This document shows positions 1 to 7,683 of a DNA stretch of 27,375 bases, piece by piece; the stretch's first letter is position 1, and every line of letters begins with the position of its first letter. The notes under the pieces were generated by a model. It did no database searches and was not told where the DNA came from. It saw nothing but the letters and a program-made list of their open reading frames with translations. Source of the stretch: Ascoidea tarda (nom. inval.) (Eukaryota > Ascomycota > Saccharomycetes > Ascoideales > Ascoideaceae); the NCBI GenBank assembly GCA_030560485.1, contig JAKTTS010000181.1:1-27375 (forward strand). The letters are read 5' to 3'. Made by a program: the position numbers and the translations under genes.

Positions 1-53
<53 letters not shown>
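1..53. repeat. (TTA)n microsatellite at the left edge, inside ERT1
   Basis: Perfect TTA/ATT trinucleotide run. Read on the minus strand in the ERT1-like frame it is AAT, so it encodes a poly-Asn tract that continues past the window edge. The same repeat ends the window on the right. Confidence 0.95.
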
Positions 54-1925
54 GTAATTATTTAGGATGTTGTTGTTAGGATAATTTGAATTGTGGTAGA
101 AATTGTTGTATATGTTTTGGTTAGTGGAATGGTTCTCTAGGGGGGTGTTGTTGTTTGAACCTTGAGGAAATATGTAGCTTTCCGATTCAGACATTGATAC
201 TGAAGGGCTTAGTATGGGTTGGTTGTCTGGATTGTAATTAATGTTTGGGTTTTGGTGGATGATTTGAGAGAGAATTGAGTATTCCAAGTTGGCAGCGTTT
301 GAGAGGAATTTTTGTTTATTTTTTTTGTGGTGGTGATGGTTACTATTATTTTTGTTTTGGTTATTTAAGGGAGATAGGTTTTCTATTATGTCGTTGTTAT
401 TGATGTTGGATAAAGAGCTGTTTGTGATGTTCATGGCAAGACTTGAGGAAGAATTTAGAGGGACTAATTGGGGGGAGTTGTTTGGAGGAATTGGGTTTTG
501 GATATTTGATAAGTTATGGACATTCATGTTGGGGATATTCATGTTGGGAATGTTTTGGATATTGGGATGGTTGGAATGGTTGGGAATATTTTGGATATTG
601 GAAATATTTTGGATATTAGGAATATTAGGGATATTTTGAATATTTGAAATATTTTGGATATTTGATGATAGAGAAGGAGAGTTGTTGTCAGACAAGGGGC
701 TATTTGAGGAGATATTCTGTTGGTTGAAGTGATGTTGGTTTGAGAGATGAGAGTGGTATTGGACAGAAGAATTTGAGGTTGACATTAGTTGTGGGGGAGA
801 GGAAGTAGGAGTAAGATTATTATTTAAGGTATTGTATTGATTGTTGTTGGAGGTATTAGAGATATTGGAGATATTTGATATGTTGGAAGGGTTTGGGTTA
901 TGTATTGTGAATTGGTTATTTAACGGCAGGTTCTTCTGTTGGTTTTGGTGATTTTGGTGATTTTGGTTTTGTAGAAGAGCGTTATTGAGAATTCGAGGTG
1001 GTTGGTGTAGTATTAAATTTGGATTTGAATTAATTTGCTGGAATTGAATTTGGTTATTGTTGTTATTCATATTGCTGTTAATGTTATTGGTATTGGTATT
1101 GTTATTGTTATTAGTATTGTTATTGTTGTTAGTGTTAGTGTTATTAACGTTAATGTTATTGTTATTGATGATATTATTTGGTAGAGGATAATTTTTTGGA
1201 GGTTCAGTTAGCTCATCAGGAACATCAATTAGATATTTTTTTTTCTTTCTCGGTGCATCTTTGCACGTATTAAACAAGCCCTTTGAAACACATCGTTTGC
1301 AAGGTCTCTGGTTATCGCAAGTCATATGTGATTTGTGGCAATGATTGCAAGCTCTGGCAGTTTTCTTTCGAGGACGTTTATGTTTTATTGGTTTATCATT
1401 TTTTGTATTCTGGGGATTGTTGTGAGAATTAATATGGAGATTCGGATGGGAAACAGTGAGTGGATTATTAGGGGTATTGGTATTGTCAGTATGGCTGTTG
1501 TGAGTAATGTGTTCAGGGTGTGGTTGGATATGAGTGTTTGGAGTATGAAAAGTGTGAGGATTCTGGGGGTTGTGGAGAATCTGGGGATTTTGGTTCTGGT
1601 TCTGGTTCAGACTTTGATTTTGATTTTGGTTTTGGTTTTGATTCTGGCTCTGGCTCTGATTTAGCGCTTGACTTTGAGTGAGGTCCTGGGAAGAATGGTT
1701 CAAGATGTTCAAGCTGGCGATGTTGGCAGCTTTGGGCAGGTCAGACATAGCGCTTGGGTCCTCACTGCTGGTGGCTCTGCTGGCGCTGGGGTTGAGGGGG
1801 AGAAAGAAGCTCTGTTGGTCGTTGCGTTCGCTGGCGGCACGGCCCTGGGCGCTGGTGCTGTGGCGCAGGCCTGGCTGCTGCGTGTGCTGCGTCTGGGGCT
1901 GGGGCGGGCGGTTGATCGTGTTCAT
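1..1925 (-). CDS. ERT1: ERT1/AcuK-type Zn2Cys6 transcription factor, 3' end cut off by the window edge
   Basis: The frame is open from upstream of 1925 to base 1, so about 641 residues are visible and the C-terminal part is missing. A zinc cluster is encoded near 1347 down to 1265 with Cys spacing C-x2-C-x6-C-x5-C-x2-C-x7-C, followed by DAPRKKKKYL, the signature of Ert1/AcuK regulators of gluconeogenesis and ethanol or acetate use. A second Ert1 landmark, KFLSNAANLEYSILSQIIHQ, lies near 313 to 254. The PAS-like C-terminal region of the family falls outside the window. Between these lie Asn/Gln-rich spacers and an NI[PQS] repeat. I chose ATG 1925 because a Pro/Gln/Ser-rich, protein-like N-terminus begins there. 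ATG 1748 is the conservative alternative and ATG 2174 is in frame but looks unlikely. Zinc-cluster class is near certain; Ert1 rather than Rds2 rests on the flanking motif. Confidence 0.88.
501..665 (-). repeat. In-frame 9-bp minisatellite encoding NI[PQS] tripeptides in ERT1
   Basis: Successive 9-bp units on the minus strand encode Asn-Ile-Pro, Asn-Ile-Gln or Asn-Ile-Ser, with some Met, His and Val variants, for roughly 18 units. A shorter NIS array lies near 852 to 885. The frame is kept throughout, so the array can expand or shrink without truncating the protein. It sits between the zinc cluster and the conserved SNAANLEYSILS segment. Confidence 0.85.
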
Positions 1926-2251
1926 GCTGCGGCAAAGGTCTCTGGGGCTGCTGCGTCTGCTTCCTGCTCTGGCACCTGTGCTGCCTATATCCTCCGCTCG
2001 GTCGTCCGCGCTGCTTCTTCCGCCCAGCGCTCTGCTTCTCTGTGATTGGCTGGATCCGCGTCTGTCTCTCCCAACATGGCAGCCCGGCACGCGACAGCTC
2101 CAGCCTGACTCCCATGATTGTGGTCTCGTGCCAACACAAACAGGCAACAGAATGGGGAAGCGCACCTCCACCATTGCGCGATTACTTGTACTGATATCGT
2201 GTTTGTGCTTTTTCCAATGTCAATTATCTGCTGCGGTTTGCTGGGTCTGGC
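1926..2251. other. GC-rich intergenic stretch: ERT1 upstream region and ARC1 3' flank
   Basis: This lies between the preferred ERT1 start and the ARC1 stop. It belongs to a GC-rich island running from about 1680 to 2700; for example, 44 of 60 bases at 1861-1920 are G or C. Stops are scarce, so several long frames are open on both strands, none with a recognisable protein. The ERT1 frame itself stays open beyond ATG 1925. I see no RNA gene. Confidence 0.6.
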
Positions 2252-3445
2252 CTAGCGAACAAGAGCGTTCGCGACGGTGCTAACAACACACGCACTGCCG
2301 GCGCTGTTCACAAGACGCGCGTCGGGCTTTCCGTCCTGCTTGTACACCACCACCAACAGATTGGTGGTTGAAAACGAGGGTTGGCAGGTTTCCCAGATCT
2401 TCTTCTTGGGGTTCAACACCTTCTCAGGCACGCCGTCGAAACCCTCGAAGAAGAGCTTATCCCCCACTGCACTGTCCTTGGGAGGAATCACAAACTCAAC
2501 CAACCCGTCTGCCGCATCCGACCCACACAAAACCATCGCCATGCTCTTCACTCCTCTCATGTTCACCGGCTTCAAGTTGCACACAACAACCACCCTTCTT
2601 TGCTGCATCTCCTCCAAGGAAAAGTGCTTCACCAACCCGGAGCATACCTTTCGAGCCTCTCCACTCTCATCTCCCATTTGGATGGTCGACACATACAATG
2701 AGTCTGCATTGGGGTGTTTTTCGCATTTTTCAATAAATCCCACTCTGAAATCAATCAACGAGGGGTCAATCACAACAGTTTTCTTCTCATTTCCACCACC
2801 ACTGCTCTTTTTGTTGGCCTTTTTGTTGGCCTTTTTAGCCTTTTGTGCTTCGGCTTTCTTTTTTTTATCTTCTTCACTCAATTCTTTCTTGCCGTCCTTA
2901 GTTTCGGCAACTTCGGCAGCTTTGGCAACTTCAGCGATTTCTTTAGTCTTGACATCTTTAGCAGGCTTGGCTTCTTTAATTTCTTTGCCTGCTTTACCTT
3001 CTTTACCTTCTTTAGATGCGTCACCCTTTTTCTCTTTGACTTTAATCTCCTGTGGCAACTCAATTGAATAATCAATCTTGACCTTCTCATCTTCTTTCTT
3101 AATAACTAGAGTGTTTTGAATCAAATCAATCCATCTTAAAACATGACGAATCTTGACAGCCTCTTCACTTGTGACTTGGTTTTTCTTCTTAACAATGTCA
3201 AATAACCTATTGAATACTACTTCGTCTATCTTATTGCTGGCATTTCCCAATAGATAACTTTTGTCCTTTAATAACTTATTGATCTTGACTAAAATAAAAT
3301 CTTCTTCCCTACTTTGACCTTTAACGCCATCCAAATTATTAATCAAGCTTAAATATTGGCTCTCAATAGCTTGTTCTTCAATACTTAATTCCTTCTCTTG
3401 TGAAATACTCAATTTCGAAAAATCATCATTCAATTTACTGGCCAT
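2252..3445 (-). CDS. ARC1: Arc1-type tRNA-binding cofactor of MetRS and GluRS
   Basis: This 397-residue protein (S. cerevisiae Arc1 is 376) delivers tRNA to cytosolic methionyl- and glutamyl-tRNA synthetases. Residues 1 to about 115 form the helical GST-C-like arm that binds the synthetases. Residues 120-222 are a Lys/Ala/Glu-rich linker with the tRNA-binding KKANKKANKK segment. Residues 225-397 are the EMAPII/Trbp111 OB-fold, with IDFRVGFIEKCEKHPNADSL, VCSGLVKHFSLEEM, VCNLKPVNMRGVKS and LNPKKKIWE closely matching Arc1. It starts at ATG 3445 and ends with TAG. Its 3' half is clearly GC-richer than its 5' half, as part of the island that continues towards ERT1. The family call is secure. Confidence 0.97.
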   Translation of the reverse strand: MASKLNDDFSKLSISQEKELSIEEQAIESQYLSLINNLDGVKGQSREEDFILVKINKLLKDKSYLLGNASNKIDEVVFNRLFDIVKKKNQVTSEEAVKIRHVLRWIDLIQNTLVIKKEDEKVKIDYSIELPQEIKVKEKKGDASKEGKEGKAGKEIKEAKPAKDVKTKEIAEVAKAAEVAETKDGKKELSEEDKKKKAEAQKAKKANKKANKKSSGGGNEKKTVVIDPSLIDFRVGFIEKCEKHPNADSLYVSTIQMGDESGEARKVCSGLVKHFSLEEMQQRRVVVVCNLKPVNMRGVKSMAMVLCGSDAADGLVEFVIPPKDSAVGDKLFFEGFDGVPEKVLNPKKKIWETCQPSFSTTNLLVVVYKQDGKPDARLVNSAGSACVVSTVANALVR

Positions 3446-3826
3446 CTTTATCCCAATTATATCTAATTGTAAACTTGTGTTCTTGTAATCTAACTAGTTA
3501 TAATATGCCTAATATAATATCAATATCAATATTCTTGTATACTTACATAGATGACCAGAAAAGAAAATTTTCAATGATGAATCATTTGGAACTTCTGAGA
3601 ATTATCTTCCATCTCCCAGATAATCAGGTGTTTCACGCTACTCTCCGTCATACTCATCCTGCCTCTTTCTTTTTATTTTAGATCTCACTTCCCAGTTTTA
3701 ATAGGTATCTCTTATTTATTCAATCTCAGTAAAAACAACAATCACAACAAAAAATTAAAAAATAATTAATATAGATATAATTATAAATATATATGTACGC
3801 ATATTTATCTCTTTGACTAATTTTGT
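3446..3826. other. Intergenic: ARC1 promoter and MLC1 3' region
   Basis: AT-rich spacer of about 380 bp. The ARC1-proximal part should hold its promoter and the part near 3740-3826, with A-rich and TATA-like runs, the MLC1 3' end. I see no conserved ORF, tRNA or repeat. Confidence 0.6.
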
Positions 3827-4363
3827 TCATTGAGATAAAATGCTCTTGACAAACTCAACATAATTAACATTCCCATCTTGCGTAACATTAACTCCCTTCA
3901 ACAACTCATCCACCTCTGCATCAGACAACTTCTCGCCAATCGACGTTAATATATATCTTAATTCACCAACTCCAATGAACCCAGACATGTTCTTGTCAAA
4001 CACTTGAAACCCTCTGACATAATCTTCAGCGTCTCCCAAGGGCTTGAATCCATCGGGTCGATTTATAATCTTAACATATGTATCGAAATCTAATTCCCCT
4101 GGCAATTGTCTCTCCAAATCAGCAATCTCTGCCAATGTAGGATTTTGTCCAACCGCTCTTAATAAGTCTCCAAGGGCCTCTGGTGGAACCTTTCCTGTTC
4201 CCTTTTTATCAAACAATGAAAAGGCATCCTTATATGTTTTAGTATTAGCTGACTAAAAACATAAATCAAATTAAATTAAAACGTAAGTATTTATGCCATA
4301 TAATATTATTATGATTATTCTTTTTTTTCTTCCTCTTCTTCAATCTCATAATATCCATACCAT
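3827..4363 (-). CDS. MLC1: Myosin essential light chain Mlc1, spliced, first coding exon only ATG
   Basis: join(3827..4252, 4361..4363) on the minus strand gives 142 residues starting MSANTKTYKDAFSLFDKKG, against 149 and MSATRANKDIFTLFDKKG in S. cerevisiae. Mlc1 binds the IQ motifs of class II and V myosins and Iqg1, and acts in cytokinesis and vesicle transport. Four EF-hands are visible. EF1 (D16 onward) and EF4 are degenerate, as usual in the family. EF3, D87-KNMSGFIGVG-E98, has near-canonical ligand positions. The downstream motif SIGEKLSDAEVDELLKGV is diagnostic. Without the intron the frame opens only at residue 2 and lacks an ATG; the spliced model restores the expected Met-Ser-Ala start. 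It lies in a minus-strand run between ARC1 and RIB1. Confidence 0.95.
4253..4360 (-). other. Spliceosomal intron of MLC1 (108 nt)
   Basis: The 5' site is ATG|GTATGGAT and the 3' site is TTTTTAG|TCAGCT. A TACTTAC sequence near 4281-4287 is the best branch-point candidate, one base off TACTAAC. Removing it joins ATG directly to the Ser-2 codon (phase 0). Confidence 0.88.
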
Positions 4364-4724
4364 TTTGTTATTTTGTTATTTTATTTTTCAATTATTTGAT
4401 TATCTATCTCAACGTTTATATACAACTCTCTGGTGTGGTGTAAAGTCTTCAATCGAATAAACAAAACACTTGCAATTGAAATATTTATATTCAATGAAGT
4501 GTTTATTTCTCTTCATGTTTTCTTTTGTCCCAATAAGGAAAGACCGGGCAACTCCCACACATCTCACCTACCTATCCACCTGTCTTTGTTATCTGAAATA
4601 AATTTAGAATTATATAAAATTAAATTGTCTATAGAACTTGTCTAACTAAAATGAAAAGTTACCTAAAAATTAAAGTAAAAAGTATACATATATAAAGAGA
4701 TAAAGTGCTGACTATTTAATGCCA
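4364..4724. other. Intergenic: MLC1 promoter and RIB1 3' region
   Basis: About 360 bp of mostly AT-rich DNA. A plus-strand frame of about 70 codons is present but has no recognisable protein character and is probably chance. Nothing else was seen. Confidence 0.55.
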
Positions 4725-5807
4725 CTAAATTCGAATGGGCTCTTGTAATAAATGCCCCATTCTTTCTATCTTAGTTCTTAAATACCCATTTATCTCTTTA
4801 GATTGTATTCCTCTATTACTCTCAATTTCATGATTATTTTTATGACAATGCTCATGACTATGCTCACATTCATTACCTTCCTTTAAATCTTTCCTCCAGG
4901 CTATTGGAATCATAGGAATTCTTTCAACAACTTTGATCAGTCGGTTTTTACCTTCAACAGCCAATATCTTATCCGGATTATTAGTCAATAATTTAATATT
5001 GGGTAGATTCAAATCCAACAATATGCTTGTAGCCAACGAAAAACTTCTCGCATCTGCTGGATGTCTTAACATTAAATTAGCTTGCACTGTATCAGCTCCT
5101 AAATCTTGCAAATTATACGCCTTTAATTTTTCTCCCAATCCAATTCCTCTACCTTCTTGTCTCAAATAAATTATAACTCCTCGTCCATATTCTCCCATCA
5201 ATCGGCCTGCTTCGTCAAATTGTTCGCCACAATCACATCTAGCTGACCATGTTGTTTCTCCTGTATAGCACTCGGAGTGAATTCGCACTAAAATAGGACT
5301 TTCAGGATTATATGATGTTCTATTGTCATATATTAATTCATCCTTTTCATTGAACTTTAATCCAATTTTTTTCAACTCATCAAAATCCGCTATCTTTCTA
5401 TTGGGTTGTAGTTTTCCAATATATGCGCCTCGAATCATTCGGTCTGACTGTGTTTCATTTTTTTGTCTCAAATATAACGATTTGCTTCGAATATTTTCCC
5501 CAAACACAATAGCCAAATGCTCCTTTTTATCGATATTATTAGAATACAAATGCAAAAAAATCTCGGTGTTATTAGTTGTAGGAATTCTGGCCCTTGCAAC
5601 ACATCTAACAACAGGTAGCTCCTCAGGCAATAAGTCTCTATTCAAACTAAATTCCTTTTCAAATAAATTGGTGTTAACATCATGTTCATGAGTGTTATTT
5701 AAATCGATCGAGGAAGTCGAAAATTGTGATGAAGTTGGAGAAAGAAGGGATAAGTCATCACTTAAACTAGATGAAAGACTTAGAGTAGATCCAGCCATTT
5801 GCATCAT
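4725..5807 (-). CDS. RIB1: GTP cyclohydrolase II, first step of riboflavin synthesis
   Basis: It hydrolyses GTP to 2,5-diamino-6-ribosylamino-4(3H)-pyrimidinone 5'-phosphate, formate and pyrophosphate. From ATG 5807 the protein is 360 residues (S. cerevisiae Rib1 is 345). The zinc ligands are Cys180, Cys191 and Cys193 in [20 protein letters not shown]. The catalytic and GTP-binding segments are [16 protein letters not shown] (about 216-231), [11 protein letters not shown] and TNNP (about 275). The N-terminal yeast segment [19 protein letters not shown] and C-terminal [19 protein letters not shown] match Rib1. In-frame Mets at 5807, 5804 and 5798 compete. The open frame upstream to 5945 has no ATG and reads as hydrophobic AT-rich leader, so I left it out. 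A direct repeat with CGG triplets lies about 230 bp upstream. Confidence 0.96.
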   Translation of the reverse strand: MMQMAGSTLSLSSSLSDDLSLLSPTSSQFSTSSIDLNNTHEHDVNTNLFEKEFSLNRDLLPEELPVVRCVARARIPTTNNTEIFLHLYSNNIDKKEHLAIVFGENIRSKSLYLRQKNETQSDRMIRGAYIGKLQPNRKIADFDELKKIGLKFNEKDELIYDNRTSYNPESPILVRIHSECYTGETTWSARCDCGEQFDEAGRLMGEYGRGVIIYLRQEGRGIGLGEKLKAYNLQDLGADTVQANLMLRHPADARSFSLATSILLDLNLPNIKLLTNNPDKILAVEGKNRLIKVVERIPMIPIAWRKDLKEGNECEHSHEHCHKNNHEIESNRGIQSKEINGYLRTKIERMGHLLQEPIRI

Positions 5808-6101
5808 TTGATTTATTTGAATTAAAATTATATCCAACAAATATAAATAAATGTTAAGTAATAGATATGGAATGAGAAATGAGAAAAAATATAGTAAGTA
5901 AATAACCAGGATGCTGATTCGCACCAGTGAAAATTCATTCAACAAAAGAAAGTCCTTTTGTTTTATAACCTGAGTAATTTTTATCTGCTTACGGACAATT
6001 TCTAATTCTCACCTAAAATTGACACAAAATTACTAATGCCGGATGACTAATGCCGGATCATCACGGGCAAATGCGGTTTTCTTTATGCAGAATCCGGGTC
6101 T
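5808..6101. other. Intergenic: RIB1 promoter and CWC27 3' region
   Basis: AT-rich near RIB1 and GC-richer towards CWC27, where several CCGG tetramers cluster between 6039 and 6119. The leader next to RIB1 is open in the RIB1 frame but lacks an ATG. The notable element is the direct repeat at 6032-6058, listed separately. Confidence 0.5.
6032..6058. promoter_or_regulatory. 13-bp direct repeat carrying CGG, upstream of RIB1
   Basis: ACTAATGCCGGAT occurs at 6032-6044 and again at 6046-6058, giving two CGG triplets 14 bp apart in the same orientation. Fungal zinc-cluster proteins commonly bind repeated CGG triplets, so a binding site is plausible, but no specific regulator can be named. The distance to the RIB1 ATG, about 225-275 bp, suits a yeast upstream element. 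Confidence 0.35.
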
Positions 6102-7340
6102 CTACCGGAAAACCAACCGGTGGTGAAAAAAGCGTTCGTAATCCGCATCTTCCCCAGACTCTATCTCTTTGGAGTCAGAAGTAGAATCACCAGAACCACC
6201 GGGTTTTTCTTTGAGCTTTGCACTGAAATCGCTGATTTTCTGAAGTATCTCTTCATTAGTGAGTTGTTTGAACTGCTGCTTAAGATATTTCTCTCTTTCC
6301 AATTCCACTAGTGTTTTTTTTGATTTTTTTTTGCTTTTATTCACTTTCCCTTTATCGTTTTTATCATCCAAAACAGATTTTGAGTTTGTGCTAGCTTCCA
6401 CTATTTCATTATTATTTTCAATGTTAATATTCTCAAGATTGTCATTATCTTTTCTAATTTCATTTTTCTTGGTAATATTCTTATCAGCAACAAGAAGTTC
6501 GCTATTTTTTCTGTTGTCATTTTCAATCTTGATTTTTTCTTCAATTAATTGATTCACACTCAACTTCTTTTTTGATAATGTTTTATCATTCAATGTTTCA
6601 TGAGCAGATTTCATTTTAAACTTGTCTTTTATTTTATTCTTTTTCTTATTAATTCCAGTAGGCAATTCGTCATCATTTTCGTTTTCATTTTCGATATCAT
6701 AAGTTATCTTGATTTTGGATTTCAACTTTGTTTTTTTCTTCCTCTGACTAGCATTATTACTATTGTTATTATTGTTATTATTATTATTAATGACTTTAAT
6801 TTTTCGCTTTTTAATGTTGTTCTCCAAGTTATCAAAATATGGTTGAATTATATTAACTTTTTTAATCTTTGTTGGATATATTGGTGTTTCATTATCCTCT
6901 CTCAATTCAGATTCGCTAATTTTAACTAAATTATATATGCTTTCCCCTTCAATTTTGCCAATAAGAATATTTTTATTACTGAACTTACTCAATGCATCTA
7001 ATGTTATAAAAAATTTACAATTATTTTTATTGTTGTTATCTCCATCAGTAAAGTAATTCCTGCCATACATCCCAATTAACCCTCTTCTATTGAATTTCAA
7101 CCGAGAATGAAACTCGTTATTAGTTTTATTCCTGCTCTGATTATTCCTCAAATCGTCATTCAATTCAACTAGTATATTCTTATAAATCTTATTGAATTGC
7201 AAATTGTCAAATCTTCCATTCAAACAATCCTCAAGAAAGCTCCGGCAATTGATCGGTGTCTCCTTAGCCCATAGCTCTATCTCTAGCGGTCCTCTGCTGG
7301 TCTCTATTACCACCTTGGCTGTCGTTGGAGGTTCGTTCAT
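6102..7340 (-). CDS. CWC27: CWC27-like spliceosomal cyclophilin-domain protein
   Basis: The 412-residue product begins EPPTTAKVVIETSRGPLEIELWAKETP, the CWC27/Cwf27 version of a cyclophilin N-terminus. Residues 1 to about 170 are the cyclophilin-like domain, including the diagnostic EFHSRLKFNRRGLIGM near 76-91. CWC27 joins the Bact spliceosome with CWC22 and is not thought to be an active prolyl isomerase. Here the usual FHR motif is FNK (49-51) and the NKHT segment is NKNI (122-125), so key cyclophilin active-site residues are absent. Residues 175-412 are a long Lys/Asn/Glu-rich tail with an Asn run and a coiled-coil-like LVELEREKYLKQQFKQLTNEE. The start is ATG 7340. It shares an upstream region with the complex I gene. 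S. cerevisiae lacks a clear orthologue. Confidence 0.9.
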   Translation of the reverse strand: MNEPPTTAKVVIETSRGPLEIELWAKETPINCRSFLEDCLNGRFDNLQFNKIYKNILVELNDDLRNNQSRNKTNNEFHSRLKFNRRGLIGMYGRNYFTDGDNNNKNNCKFFITLDALSKFSNKNILIGKIEGESIYNLVKISESELREDNETPIYPTKIKKVNIIQPYFDNLENNIKKRKIKVINNNNNNNNNSNNASQRKKKTKLKSKIKITYDIENENENDDELPTGINKKKNKIKDKFKMKSAHETLNDKTLSKKKLSVNQLIEEKIKIENDNRKNSELLVADKNITKKNEIRKDNDNLENINIENNNEIVEASTNSKSVLDDKNDKGKVNKSKKKSKKTLVELEREKYLKQQFKQLTNEEILQKISDFSAKLKEKPGGSGDSTSDSKEIESGEDADYERFFHHRLVFR

Positions 7341-7683
7341 CGCTTTTTTTCTTCACATATTTGTGCTTCCTGTGCTGCTTTTGCTAAATGAAAAAAACAA
7401 CCCCATTGCAATTTCCTCACAAAAAAAGTGCACGACTGTGTATTTAGTAAGAAGGAAAGTGAGTATAATGACTCAGCATAAATGCTAAATGCAATATCTT
7501 TGTTCCGCGCACTTCTTTATTCGATTTTCAACCAACCAGCTTCCCTGAAAATAATCAATATATTCCACTCAACTCAATTTATCAGTTTTGGAATAACCTC
7601 ACGATTAGAGAGCACCTAGCAGTCTAGTTGTTTGTTTCTAATCTCCTGGGTCTAAAAAAGTCGAGTTGCTCTTCATTTCCAAA
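7341..7683. promoter_or_regulatory. Divergent promoter between CWC27 and the complex I gene
   Basis: 343 bp separate the two ATGs, so both promoters must lie here. TGACTCA at 7469-7475 is a perfect core Gcn4/AP-1-type site. Seven bases can occur by chance, so use is inferred only. No other ORF or repeat was seen. Confidence 0.55.

Noticed and set aside
352-639. Plus-strand ORF opposite ERT1
   Set aside because: It is the reverse reading of the NI[PQS] repeat and the Asn-rich region; the minus frame carries the zinc cluster and conserved motifs.
1668-2283. Several long overlapping ORFs on both strands of the GC-rich island
   Set aside because: They overlap each other and the ERT1 N-terminus, have no domain-like composition, and follow from the lack of stops in GC-rich DNA. 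Only the frame continuous with the zinc cluster is supported.
5808-5945. N-terminal extension of RIB1 with a hydrophobic, membrane-like segment
   Set aside because: The frame is open but has no ATG. It would need a TTG start, and the hydrophobicity is that of AT-rich leader. Cytosolic GTP cyclohydrolase II needs no such segment.
7666-7683. Upstream TTG start for the complex I subunit
   Set aside because: The ATG at 7684 gives a proper mitochondrial presequence, so a non-ATG start six codons earlier is not needed.
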